The position numbers were made by a program, and so were the translations under genes. The notes beneath the pieces are model-generated. The model saw only the letters and a list, made by a program, of their open reading frames with translations, ran no database searches and was not told where the DNA came from. This document shows positions 1 to 13,200 of a stretch of 64,000 nt of DNA, piece after piece. Origin of the DNA: Struthio camelus (Eukaryota > Chordata > Aves > Struthioniformes > Struthionidae); contig NC_090943.1 in the NCBI RefSeq assembly GCF_040807025.1, forward strand, positions 142,744,264 to 142,808,263. The letters are read 5' to 3'. Numbering within the stretch: position 1 is the stretch's first letter; every line of letters starts with the position of its first letter.

Positions 1-3000
1 GTTGCAGTTGACTGTATTAGCTGAGGTCATCAATAGCTTGGGGCGCTCTACACCATGCTCTGCTGCCCAGGTAGAAACATGCTTTATATCACCAGAATCA
101 CATCATATGCAACTAATTTCTTCCATGCACATGGAGACTGAAAGCTGCAAACCTGGGCAAAGCTCTCCTTCTCCCCGTTTGTTCCATGCCATGAACGGAA
201 GATGGTATTTGCCATTGCAAAATGAATTGAAAATCTGGACTGCTCCCTTGGGATTCCTCAGTAATCATTGTGTCTGCCCCTATGGCAGGAGTTGCAATGG
301 CAACTCTGGTGGTGGCCCAAAACCCTATTTTATGTAGATAGGTAGATTTCCTCTTTTCTCTCCCCTCTTGCCTGTGATTGTCATGCTCAATCAAGATCAT
401 TTTTGTTGAAAGTTGAGAGTATTTATAAATTTATTCAGTTGACTCCAACCAGTGTTTCTGCTTTCCTGGGATAAAGTATCGCTATCCATTCTCACTTGTC
501 ACGATGAACAGCTGATGTAAAGAAAGGTTTTGACAAAGGGGCATCATCCTCCCTTCCTTGCCATAAAAGTCCTTAAGGTGAAAAGCTCAAATTGGGCAGC
601 CAGGACTCCACAACGTGAACGTAGAAATATGGCCCAAATCCTTATTTATTGCTCAATGAGAACTCAAAATGCTCCTGACTCTCTGGGAGGGACAAAAGGA
701 ATCTGGTGCCAGACATACTTGGATTAAATGCAAACCATTCCTCTGAGGTAGTCTGGGGCAGGAGGAAGAAGAATAAAAAAATAGGGAGGAAGGAGCAAAC
801 ATATTTAATGAGCCAAGTCTAAGGAGCTGGCACTGCAGTGGCGAAGCGGAGAGAGAAGCGTGCTCTTGCTTCATTTGGTGGCTGGCTGTGTAGTACTTGT
901 GAGTGCCACACAGTGTCAGACTTGCATGCTGCTGCGGAGAGATAAAACCTGCGGCAGAGACTGCCAAGGCTCATGGATGGGGCCAGGGATCTCGTCTGGG
1001 CTCCAGATGCCACCTGGCTGTCTTTGCCAATCCAGTCAAAGCTCTGTCCCAATAAGAATCTGTTTTAATTGTGCTGCTGCTATTCCATTATAGGGTATCA
1101 ACAATTATTCTTAATGGATATGGGGTCAGCGAGAGAGGTTTCTAGTGGTGGGTTTCCAGTTCCAGGGCATCAGTGCGAACAGAAAGCAGAAGGAAATGAA
1201 TGGGTTGACACTATAAGACCTGGCAGAAGGTCTGGCAGAGCCCCAAAGAATTGCGTATGTCTTAGCTAATCTTATTTGTTTAACTACAGCTCTGTGAGTG
1301 GGGGAAATACGTACCAGCTGAAAACTCATAAATGCACGGAGGTTAGATAGCCTGTGCCTCCTGGTGAATGAAGCACTAGCCATCCTGGTAACCAGCCCTC
1401 CAGGACTCAGTTCAATTGAAAGACAAGGGGTATTTTTATCCCTCAAAAAGACTGGATTAATCATACTGGATTAGTATTTCTCCCTTTGTTAACAGAGCGG
1501 TGGAACTGCCCTGGAGATGAGCGTGGCCCTGTAGCTATGTTTCTCCCACATACTCCTTGGCTGGTTTTACCTTGCTGTTGATTTCGTGAATGCTCCTTCT
1601 CTTCCACTTCTTGCAACGAAAGGCCAAGCAGTCAAGCAATTTTCCTTACCTATCCCGTAAGCCTTATAATAGCCCTCGCTATTCGATATTCATGTATCTT
1701 AGGGCCTGTAATGTTTTTTCTCTCTCAAAGATACCTCTGTCTGGGATGAGGAACTTGGTTCTTCTTTGCTACAACTGGCATTTTGAAAGAGCAAAATGTG
1801 AGTCTACAGGGTCTCCAATGTTCATTTCTTGCTGTATAGGATTCAATCACAGCCTCTTTTGCACTGGTCAAAACTATAACTTGGAAACAGACCCTACAGT
1901 GAGAGCACAATGGGCTCTGAATAAACAGCCAGATAACTGAAAGAGCAATAAGAGAGGAAACACTTTACCAGCTTGGAAAGAATTTTTCTCCATATGCATA
2001 TGTTGCTCACAGCATTGGACACTCTTGCCTTGTGCCTGCTGCATCCTGCCATTTTGGTCCCCTCTTGGTGCTGGTGACTGGCTGTGGCCAAGTTGCTGCT
2101 CTGGGATCCGACACGCTCTTCAGCAAGGCAGAAGCCCTTCATGGTTAAGTTGCGACAGCGTCCCCTCTTTTGGAGCAGGTTTGCTTTCGGTGAAGAGCTG
2201 CCTACTACCTAGCATATTACTGAATGTTAAGCAATGCGCTGCAAACTGTTAACTAGAAAATCAGGCTCCTTTTTGTCCTTAATTTCTGTGATTTTTACTT
2301 TAATAGCAGCTTCTCTCAGCTTGCTCTTCCTCTGAAAATCTCCAACAAAAGGCTTCCTAGTCTTCACATTGCTCAGCTCTGGACTGTCCTCCCCTGACTG
2401 CTGATATCCTCCTAACCCAGTAAGCACAAACAATTGCCTTAACGTATCCTTTCGGTTCAGCCTCAGGTTCTGTGAAATAGTTTGGGTCCAAATAGTTGGT
2501 GGAACTATAAAGGTACTCGCTCTCCCCCACAGTGTCTTAGTCCTTCACAATGAGGTGTTGGGGGTTCATCGTTACCTGCCTGAGGCCACGTGCCACCGGT
2601 GGGAGGGCTGCAGGGTCTGCCCTGGACCACAGCGCATGTAGGGAGTGGGAGGGCAGCAGGACCCTGAGGTTCTGGCCAACGTGCGTGTGCTGCTGTGTGG
2701 GTGCCTACAGCAAATTGGACCCACCAGCACCCAGCTGTTTGGATGGATGTGATTTTGGTCTTGTTCATAAGTGCTTTCCAGGCAAAACAACCCATCCTTT
2801 CCTGCTGCACTTCTACTGTCTGTCCCCTGTTGTTCTGAGAGCTTTGACTGCTGAGCTAAATTAACAGACCAAAAGTCCTATATTTCCACCTCTACCATGC
2901 CCCAAAACCCCTGAAGGAATCCATTAAAGTGTGTCTGCACATAAAGGCGTGTAGACTAACATTTATAAAATATCCCACTGCTGTTGAGCAGCAAGAACCA

Positions 3001-5532
3001 TTTGATGACCTAAAAACCTGCAATTGGCTGAGGTTCCTCTCCTTCTTTCATTCTTTTTCCCCATACGTAAAATGAACCCACCTCAAGCCTGATGTACAGA
3101 GTGATATTTCTCCGACTGCACTGGAAGTGGCTTGTTTTTTCCCTACTCTGGGGAACACTGAGTCATATTCAGCAACTGTCTAGTTGTATGGAGTTCAGCT
3201 TCCCAAGCATGGTTAAGTTCATTTATGTTTAATAGCTAACCAGCTTGAATTTGATTTTTAACTTAGCCGGATAGCTCGTGTTCTTATTTTCTTAAACAGG
3301 TGTATTTACAGGAAAATCAAAATATCTACCTAAAGTAAAGCTAAATAGATGATCCATGAAAATTGACAGCATCTTATCCCTATCGATGATTTTAGACAGA
3401 AAAATCAGAGAAGGGCAAGGCACGAGTAAAGAGAATTATATTTAGGGCACAGGTTCTTATTCTTAAGCTTGAAATCTCGAGGCTGATCGGGAAACTGCAT
3501 AGAGCCATAAATTTCCACATACAAGCTACAGCTATGAAATCTCTTTTGGGACGCCTTACGCTTGAACCATGAAAAACCAGAGATGAAGAGGCAGTTTCTA
3601 AAAGAGAGAGGAGAGGCCTCTCCACTGCACTGTATGTTTCATCTCAAAATGCAAAAGACTTAACACACAGAAAAAGAGACCACGCGAGAGTCACACCGGG
3701 TCGGCCCAAGGCTGCATCCCAGTGCAAATACCTCAGAAAGGGGATAGAAAGAGGGTGCACCAGGATATTTCCTCAGAGTGCTCTCTCCATCTCCAATGAT
3801 TTACATTTCTGGGGCTCCCAGAGTCAGAAGTAGTATTTTGTGTTTAAAAGTCATTGTTGATTTTTCTTCCACAAAACTTGTCTAATGAGTTTTATGCTAA
3901 AAAGTAAGTTTTTGCAAGCAGCTTATTGTGGGAGTTTATTGGGAAGTGCTAAGAAAAATCAAGCTTACAATGATAGATTCATTTCAAGACCCCACTATCA
4001 TCACTAAAACAATGTCAGCATATTGTGTTTGTAAAGCCATACATGACTCTGCCTCTAGTACTTCTGTTCCTTCATGCTTTTCAGGGATGCTACAGCTTTC
4101 TCTTGGTATGGATAGAATTTGAAGTTCATACAATAATCTGTAGAGTACCTTGAATTAGGGGATGCTTGTTTCTGACTGGGTAAAAAATACCCCAATTCTC
4201 CAAGGATGTAGTTTGCGTTCTCTGGGCAGCGTGAGTTTAAAGGAAAAGTGCCCAAATCCAAAGGAACCAAATCACGTAAATGTTGTCTTGTACTGCTGCA
4301 ACTCAATGTCTCTCCGGATCCTTGTGCGAATAACCTCCCCATGTGTATTTCTGCATTTATTTCTCTGACAAAACTTGCCCTGAAATGAAACAGGAATTCT
4401 TGAAGCTGTCAGGGATTCCAGCCAAGAAATGAAGACGATATTCATCAGCAGAATTTGACCCAAGTCATCACTGAGCCTCTTAGGTCTGGGTTATGCATCA
4501 GAAAAATTCTTTCCGGAGAGCAGTTCTCCATAACAGCCACTGTTTATTGCTCTCGATTTTGCCATTAGTTAAAAGTTCATCAATGCATTTCTAATTGATG
4601 TAATGGAAGAATTGGAATTTTTCAAAAAAATGGCTTGTAATTCTTTCAATTATGCTAAACTACTTGTGAGCTTTTTTTAAACAGGTGTATCCTAGAAAGC
4701 TTTCCTTGTTCTTCATTTTTCATACTCACCACAAGGTATTTCAGATGAGAGCAAGGAAGTGCACCTTAAAAGTCAGAGCATGAATAAAAAAGCTGTTTAA
4801 AGCTGGCTAGCCTCTGGTTAGTTAGTTTTTGTTAAATGTATGTTAAAACACTGAATGCAAGTGTGTATATGTGCCCATGTGTATATATGAATGTAACTGA
4901 AGCACAAATAAAAAATGCTGCTCGTCTGCTACTTACCGGACAACTTAAGTACTTCTGCAATAGTGAAAATAAAAGTTTTTCTAGCATGTAAGAGCAAGAA
5001 AGTGAACTTGCCTGATAGACAGGAAAGGATTTCCTGTTCATGAAGATAGATTGACAGTTCAAGTGCAAGGAAATGGGAAAAGCACAAAACACTCCTTTTT
5101 AAGTTTGCTTAATTATAAGGTTTTCATCTCTTTGAAGAAAATCAAAGGTTATATTCACACAGGTAAAGGTTTTTTTTTAATTGGATTGTTTTAATTGAGT
5201 TTCTTTATACAAATTTCCATTTGATGTAATTTCTATTTAGTATGATAAATGCTATTTCATGTCAATTTCTTTATTTCATTTTCATGTATGGAAAATAGAG
5301 ATGAAAGATTAGCTTCTAGTGACCCGCATCAAAATATAATTTGGCTAGAAATGAAATGAATTTGGATTTAGCTGTATCTCCTGGATAGTTTTGCTGCAAC
5401 AACAAATCTTCATAAAGTTAAGCTGTTTGTGTTCAAAGAGTGGAAGAAGTGTGTTTAGCTGAGCTGCAAAAAGCTCATGCAGTTTCTGCCGTGTCTGAGT
5501 GTGTCTGACTGTAGTCAATGCCATCAGATCCT
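1..5532. other. Non-coding stretch, no gene supported
   Basis: Many short open frames occur on both strands, but none has a recognisable domain, a splice-consistent partner or a compositional bias suggesting coding. The stretch is mostly AT-rich, with a GC-richer patch around 2.55-2.75 kb. The first exon of the MCM3-like relic downstream could lie here, but I did not recognise it. Confidence 0.5.
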
Positions 5533-5850
5533 CAAAATGTAAAGGAATTTAGGATTTTAAAGTAAGATTATGGAGGCAGCTTTTCACGGTTTAATTATTT
5601 TATATTGGAGGCTGTTGAATGATGCATTTGGTGAGCTGATTGCTTTTCAGAGAGCATTAAAAGATTTAGTTGCTCCTTATTTCAAACATTTGGAAATTTT
5701 AGTGTTGGGTTTGAAGGAAGCTTCGGAGCAAATCTTGTCTGTTCTCGTTTGCTATCAGCTCGTTTCCTTGGTAGCTTGGGCTGTGTGGAAGGAATTGCGA
5801 CAGAATGTAATTATTTTGGATTTAAGCTTTATTGTAACTCTGACTGTTTT
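5533..5850 (+). pseudogene. MCM3-like exon, N-terminal region, frameshifted
   Basis: Frame starting at 5533 reads QNVKEF, like the MCM3 segment before the first helical region. From 5609 a second frame reads RLLNDAFGELIAFQRALKD, a near-continuous match to MCM3 RLLNNAFEELVAFQRALKD. From about 5687 the first frame resumes with QTFGNFSVGFEGSFGAN and then GCVEGIATEC, matching the MCM3 stretches around YVGLEGSFG and CVEGIVTKC at the start of the OB-fold. At least two shifts of frame are needed. Stop codons interrupt each single frame. Either the exon is dead, or single-base sequencing errors are present. A possible GTAAGT donor lies near 5911. Confidence 0.8.
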
Positions 5851-6773
5851 GTCTCTCAGCTGTATGAATAGCAATATGCCTTATTTGTCATTTTTTAATT
5901 TGCAACGGTAAGTATTAATATAACATTTTCGCTTTGCTCTGCCAGTGCCGCGTGTCATGTTGGGTCGCAGATCTCCAAGGAGAACGACTAATCCCAAGCT
6001 CGTGGCTGCGGTCAAGAGTCACCCTTGCTGTGCCAGCACAGGGGCTTAGGTGGAGAGTGGGCATCTCTGGAGGGACATCTGTTCACAAGCGGGTGTCTTT
6101 ATACACATCAGTGGATTAACGGGAAGTTAGAGTAACACAAACACTGAAATAATAATACAGGCAACTTCTAAGAGTGCTGTAGCACATCAGTGTTTCCTTC
6201 CTTGTTGTCCCATTCTGTGACGGTGACTGTAGGAGTTGCCATCTGTCCTCCTCATTTCCCTATGTGGGGGAATATCAAAATATTGCATATCCCAAGAGCA
6301 AACAGTTCTATTTGCAAGAGTGCAAAGATCGCATGAAAGGCATTTACAGGAAAATCAGCTTCTTGAGGAGACTGCACAGGAGGACTGAGCTGTTATAAAA
6401 ATATCTTTGCATCAACCTATCTTTGACTGACAACTGTTTTCCCAAGTCACTGCAAATCAAAATTGCAAATGGGCATGTCGGCAAACATAGTTTTCTTAAC
6501 TTCTCTCAGGACTGGCTTGAAATGAACTTGATACGAAATATGAGGGGTTGTTAGTGAATGGGTTGAAAAATTCTTGTCAGCATTGTTTCAAGTGTTATTA
6601 ATTCTGTTATAATTTTCTTCCATAATTAATACAAAAAACATCCATGCAGGCTTACTTTCATACTATATGAAAGCAAAAGTTCATTACCATCTGCTCTTTT
6701 TGGGATACTTAAGTACAGTGCTCTGAAACAACTTCCTCCAGATGTATCCTCGAAAGGGTCACGTAAAAATTGT

Positions 6774-6800
6774 GCTGTATATCCAACAAGGTTTAAAGAG
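6774..6800 (+). pseudogene. Possible MCM3-like scrap (weak)
   Basis: One frame reads AVYPTRFKE, resembling the MCM3 segment SVYPTKDEE that lies between the matched blocks. It is in the expected order and strand, but it is only nine residues long and no exon borders are visible. It may be chance. Confidence 0.2.
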
Positions 6801-8126
6801 CATTGCTAGCGAATGCCGTCAGGGCACTGTTTGATACCTTTACCTGGCGTAACCCACTCTAACATACTCGGCATGCTCGGGATGAGGCAAACGGGAGTCC
6901 GGCAGCGCAGCTGGGGTGGCTGGGTTTCAGCATCCAGGAGGGTCCTGGTGAAGCAGCAGCAGCTGGGCAGCGTCCTTGCACCACAGCTCTGAGTGCAGAT
7001 GTGGACTCCGGGGAGGAGAGCACGTCCGGAGGCAGCACAGGGCAGGCTTCAGGAGAACCTCGCTGCCCCCTCACCCCGGGGAAGCTTCAGATTTAGCACC
7101 CAAGTGTGCGATGAGGAACTTTAAGTGGGAATAAGGAGAAATTTCAAACCATCAGAGCAGTGAGGCCTGGATAGTTTCTCCTTAAGGATCCACTCCAGAA
7201 GATCTTGTTTTTTTGGAGCCAGAAACAGGGCTTGCCTGATGTCTGCCGCTCTCGGTGCCCAGTGGGGATGTCTGCTGCACTGTATATGGAGCTGCAGCTA
7301 ATCGTTTCCACCCTAATATCCCAACACTTCTGTGTCCTTTTGCCAAGTTTTTTCTCTTGTTATTTGGCTCTGGAGCCTCCCTAATGAAAGCCTGATTTTC
7401 ACTGAGTAGTCTTGCTGCTCTTCCGTTGACATCAACCCATACAGAAAGGCTCTTTGTGCATGGCTGGTGCAGATTCATGGCTTAGTGCTGACACTGGCAT
7501 GGCCAAATTCGGCACCAGAGAGAGCTTTCCAAAGCAGAGCTTTGCCTTACGTGTAGAAGTTGTTATATCTGAGGCAGAAGTAATCAAAATATGGAGGTCC
7601 ATTAGGAGTATTTGGGGCAAAATTGAGCCAGTTTAAGCTGGAATTTGATTAATTTATGAAATGGAAGATGTGCTTGGTCTGCCTGTGAGAGCTCAGCTGG
7701 GTCTCAGAGATCCAGCTCCTTCCAAGCTCAACTCCCATGCTTTTCCTTTCAGCACAGTGTGGTGAAGCACCGATTTACTTTCTTTTTAAGTTCTCTTGCC
7801 TAGGAGACAGGACCATGCCATGGCAGGTGGGCAGTATTGCTCACATGGAGATTTTAAATCGTATTCATTCTTTTCTCTAGATAATTCATATTGATTGTAC
7901 TCTCCCCTCCCCAAAGCATTTTCTTATGGCACTTCTGAATCGTCAGCTTCCTTACAAGCACTTCCCTTTGCAATTCTGGACCCTGTAAGCTAATGAATGA
8001 TCGATAGTTTTAGAAACTAGAAGCCAAAATGTTGTTTCCCTGCTTTCTGTTTCAAAAATTTGGGTTCTGAGATGATTACTTCTTCTGGCTGTGTGTGGTT
8101 TACAAGAGTTGTCTGAAGAGTGCTTA

Positions 8127-8190
8127 GAAGAGCGTCTTCTAAAAGCTGAAGTGTCTGATGAACCTGTTGAAGACAAAGCAAAAAAGGAGT
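8127..8190 (+). pseudogene. Possible MCM3-like scrap before the central exons (weak)
   Basis: The plus strand reads SDEPVEDKAKKE, resembling the MCM3 segment LDDDLVDKAKPGD that should directly precede the 8583 exon. Surrounding residues do not align cleanly and stop codons lie nearby. It is positionally consistent but too short to be sure. Confidence 0.25.
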
Positions 8191-8582
8191 TGTTCTGCCT
8201 TTCTTTCCTTCAAAGTTAGAAATGCCCCAACTCCAAAAGACGTTGTCTCCAAAATATGTATCTTTTGCTTCACAGGATACAGATATTGAGTCCACTAGTA
8301 TATAAGGGGGTAGAGAAGAGATTCCCAAAGCTGTGCTATGTATTTTCTACTTCTTTTGGATTCTGAAACTTCATTAAATCCTCTTTCAGTGCAGATTTTA
8401 CTCACTGAGCCATAATAAAACAGACAAATCTAATAATTTCTTTGAATTTGATTCTGCTTATACTTTCTCTTTCCTAAGCAGCTTTTTGTGTTATGAGACA
8501 ATAGTCCTATATGTATTTAGTAGTTAATCTATTTAATAGTTAATCTCGTGACATTTCTCTGCATCTGAAGAAAAATATCCAG

Positions 8583-8691
8583 GACAACAACATTGACTAA
8601 TATTATCAAACTGATGAGCAAAGAAATAGCACCCACATTCTCAGCTGATGATGTGGCAAAGATCAAGAAATTCTGCAAAGCTCAAACTAAA
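8583..8691 (+). pseudogene. MCM3-like exon ahead of the ATPase domain, open frame
   Basis: After an AG acceptor at 8581-8582 the exon reads one base plus 36 codons. It includes TNIIKLMSKE and FSADDVAKIKKF, close to MCM3 FSAEDIAKIKKF, and stops before a GTAAGT donor at 8692. The length of 109 bp gives phase 2 in and phase 0 out, which fits the next exon. The polypyrimidine tract before the acceptor is weak. No stop or frameshift is seen. Listed as part of the decayed MCM3-like locus. Confidence 0.8.
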
Positions 8692-8788
8692 GTAAGTTAT
8701 AAATTGTGCTAATACTGGCTAATGGATAATGAGATTCCATTCTAATGTTGGTAATGTGCAATGTAAGTGTTTCCTGTTTCTTAAATAG

Positions 8789-8953
<165 letters not shown>

Positions 8954-10204
8954 TAGAGTTAATAGTGCATTGATAAGTTATTTTATTATCCCCCCTCCTC
9001 ATCATGCCAGTGTAATTCTGTTATGCAATATTAGCAAGAAAATAAAAGCCAAACCAGTACAAAGACTCATTTTGTCTTATACAAGAATGTTTGTTAGTGT
9101 CTTAGGATCAATTTATTTTATCCTTGGGCACATTTTTACAATTATTTCTGTTTTGTCCCACACTTCTCTATTTACTTGACATCTGTTCTATGTTTCTAAC
9201 TAGTGCAGTCATGATGTGCAATAGAGTCTAATCCTGTGCTGCTTATTCGGGCGAAACACCCACTGATTTCACGAATGGGCTCTAGCATATCGCTCGGGTT
9301 GATAGAACTATTCCACTTCTGTCACTTGTAGGCACAGTGGTTGCTCAGTTGTGACTTCATTTCTAAATGCTTTGTTTTCAGTGCTCATAATTAAGATACG
9401 TTAAGCTAATAATGCTAACCTGATACACAAAAGCTCTTGGAAGAGGTATCGGCTTCCTTGCATGAATCAAGCTCTTCATTTCCACACTTCATTTCAGCTC
9501 TGCGCTGTAGACATCCAATCACATATTTGGTAACTTGTTTTAAAAACGAATTAACCAGAAACCTATTTCTTTTCAACCTAAGACTTTTCAAGTATTTCTG
9601 GTTTAATACATCCTTTTTCTCTTGAATTAGACAGCTTGCAAACTTACTTATTGGCAGTGCTGAAGCAGCGCTTCATCTATACTGCACTATTCGCATTTTA
9701 ACCAAGTCATTATAGATGGGAGTTCTCATGATTTGTTACCCAACTACTTCATGTCGAAAGAGCTTGCGCAGCAGCTGGAATTACCTTGCTGTGAATCAAC
9801 ATGTAGTGTGAAAATGCAAAGCAGTTGTATAATGGCACTTCAGTGACTTCCTAAGGGATCTGCTGGGTTTTGGACCAAAGGGCTATCCATTAAGTTGGTC
9901 CTTCAATACAATTAAAAGCTGGTCCCTTAATAAAATGGCAAGTCAAATTGGATATAGACATACTTCTTTGAAATTTGGAAAGAGATTTTAAAGAAAAAGA
10001 GAGAAAAAAAGAATCATTCTGTGAGGATTCTGAAGCAAGAAGTCTGATAAGTTGAGAATTTCTATCATCTGATTTTTTGAAACAGGAAAATTTCTGAGGA
10101 TTCTTTAGAACCTACCTATCTTACAGTAATACCTGGGGGCTGTCAGGTATGTAAAATACTGTAATAATATAGCTTTTGCTTAAGAAAACATTTGTAGTTC
10201 TTTC

Positions 10205-10276
10205 CTACATACATACATACATACACACATACATATATGTATGTATATGTATACATACATATATATATGTATATAT
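10205..10276. repeat. ATAC/AT microsatellite
   Basis: An ACAT/ATAC tetranucleotide run passes into ACATATAT and GTATATAT variants and forms a largely self-complementary AT-rich block. It creates a spurious tyrosine-rich open frame on the minus strand. Confidence 0.95.
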
Positions 10277-13200
10277 TTACACTACTGACTTCAGAAACAC
10301 CAGCTTCTCTGTTTCTTGTTTTTAGTTTGAGGCTGAAATGAACAACTGCAATACTTTTTATACCCAAACTGTTGGTGTAACCCTATCACGTGGGCAAGGT
10401 AATAGCTAGTCACTGTGCAAGATTTTCAAATTTGCAAAGATTCAGGAGCAATCTGGGAAGGAAATGCTGGAATAAGAATTTAAAATTTTAAAATGCAGAG
10501 GGCTTCTTACTGGAGCCTTTGAACTTGGGGAACTTTAAGGCTCAAAACACATGTCTCTCGGTAATGCTTTGTCTTCTTCCAGTGGCCTTAACTTGTGCTT
10601 TTGAATAACTGATCAAGCCTGGAAGGTGCCTAAACCTGGAATAACGAAAAGTGTTGGTTTAATTTGCTTTCGTTTTTCTCCTGTTCCAGAGTTGAATTGC
10701 ATTTGAAAATGACACCTCGTGATACTTATAGGAAAGTTACAGCTTACACCAGAAAGCTTATAAATGCTGGCTGTAACTGCCCTTCAGCTGCCTGGCCAAA
10801 CTGTGTCTTTTAAGGCCACAGCCGCAGACAGCTCTGTACTTACCAATAGCAGGGCAAAGCCAAAGGGTTTTTTAGATTCTTAGTTCTCCTTCTGGTGAAC
10901 AGTGGGAAAATGAAAATTGCAGGCTGCTTATGTTGAAAGCGTCCTTTGATCTGTCTGTAGAAATTGTGGTAGAAATTGTGGTGAAATTGGTCTGCCTGCC
11001 AGCAGCACTGAACCTGCCAGCTCTTGGGTTTTGGGGGCTCGGGGTGGAGGAGCGCCTCGAGGCCGTTGGTGGCTGCAGCGGCGCTGCCGGAGGCACGGGG
11101 TTTGCTCCCGACAAGCACCGTGTCCGCACTTGCTCAGCGGCTGCTGGAATAAACAGCACCATTGGGTCTGCAAAAAATTGAACTAATGAGGGGCAGTGGT
11201 GAATCATCTGCTCTCGATCTGATTCGACGGCGATTTATTCTGTGCTCTTATTTTGGCCTCCTACTAGCTGTGATTTTACTGGCTTTCCAGTAAATTGAGG
11301 AAACTGAGTTCCCAGGAGCATTTGGGTATTAATTGTAAAAATGCTTTGTAAGTGTGAGAATATTTATCTGGTTCAAGTTCATTCTTTCGAGAGCTTGAAG
11401 GCACCAAAATTTGAGTTTTTTGATATCGTCAGCAAATGTTTAATGACTATTCCTAACTTCCAGCTCAGAGATCTGGGCCTTCTTCCTGTTGCCGTGTGCT
11501 GAGTACCATGGTAGTAAAAATACAGACAGGATTTCTACACTATTCACTTGAATTTTTTTTTTTCTTCCACTGCTCTAAGACCAGTCTGCAAAAGGTTTTG
11601 ACCCTACAGCTGAAACATGGCGAAGTATCCTGCTCTCCCTTTTAAGAGGTCATCTTTATATTGCCAAATATTCCCTTTACTGCTTCTGCTGTCAGCAGCG
11701 GATCACCTGCAACACATTTGACAGCAGCTGTAACTGCTGATGAAGAAACTGGTGCTCTGCCTTGCATTTCCAAAGAGACTAAACTTTGTGTCTCCTGAGC
11801 TAGAGCTGATGTGCAACGGGCTCTGCCGCACCGCCTGCACGCTGTACGTCGGCGTGCGCATCTGCTGTGTAGCGCCGCAGCCCCCCCTTGTTTCGGATCC
11901 ACTATTGGTAGGCTTTAATGCAAATTCAGCATCTCCTAAGCAGCCTGGAATTCATTGACCCGGACGACAGGGAAGAAAGACCAAACTGGTGTGGTTTATT
12001 TCGGGTGCAGCTTTATTAATTGAACTCCCCAGCGAGGCAGTTTGCCGCCAGCTTCTTGGGCTGCTAGCACCCATACGTGGGGGCTAGACAGACTGGGGAC
12101 CTCAAAACCAAAAGAGCCCTCGCCCTCCTCCCAGCTGCCTCTCAGGCAATGCCTGTCTTCAAAACCAGCCTTGTTTCATGAAGGAGCTGCAGTCCCTTCA
12201 GACCAGCACCTCCTCGGGACATCTGCTATCAGCTGAGAGCGTTGCTTTGGCCCCAGGCTCTCACTGGAGGTAGTGAGAGCTTCCCAGTGAACCAGGTCTT
12301 GGCTGGGAAATGCAAATCCTTCCCAGTGGAAACTCTCTCCGGGGAAGAGTTTGGATGCAGGTGCCATAGAGACAGGTTTGTATGGCCCAAGGTGGCATTT
12401 CTGCTCCAGAGGAGAAAGGTGACACACCTGGAGGGGCAGCAGGCCAGTGCTTAGAGCTTCGTCATATGACTTCAGCCTCTGCCTCTGGTTTCACAAGACC
12501 AGCACTGACCACTACAGTGTTGGCTGCTCTGTGGCAGTGTGTCTCTGTTTTTTGTCACCCAGTCTTGAAATGGTGTTGGTGCTACCCTAATAAGGAATGT
12601 GAAAGTATTTTAAACCTCAATAATATTTGTGGAATGGAAAAAAATCATTTTTAGCCCAGCCCTATTCCACCAGCTCACTGACGTGCTGTGGGAAACGAGA
12701 CAGAAAGCAAATATATAGATCCAGCCACAGCCCATCTGAGAGCGATCTGCCACTTCTGTGACATAATTTGTGCAACACAGATATAAACCAAGGCAAGAAG
12801 AAGCCAACATAACTTGCTAATAAGAAAACAAGTAATATCTCCTAATCTAGACATTCAGACACGCTTAAGACTCAGATGAAAGCATGTATACGACTACCCT
12901 AGTGCAAAAGAACTAGTGGCTTACGCATTTGGATCCCAGCTCACTCGTCTAGTCAAAGGCACTTTTGTGCTCTTCCCAGTCACTCCTAGACCTTGGGAGA
13001 AAAGCATAAATAATTTCTATCCTTCTCTTTTCCACACCTCAGTTCAGCCATACTTCTGAGGTTGCTGGGACTACATTCTGTGGCTATATTTCTCAACAGT
13101 TCGAATTTCTTCCAATCCTCAGGTTTCATTCCTGAGGGGGAGGTGGTTACAACCCAACGCTCTGGCTGGCTTTTGTGGGCAGGGGTGTAGCCCACGTGAG

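Noticed and set aside
2505-2864. Overlapping frames of about 100 codons on both strands
   Set aside because: Caused by a locally GC-rich stretch with few stops; no domain recognised.
10143-10367. Tyr-rich 74-codon frame
   Set aside because: Translation of the ATAC/AT microsatellite.
11740-11958. CpG-dense patch considered as a promoter or gene start
   Set aside because: Only about 100 bp long, no exon with a donor follows, and open frames there lack any domain.
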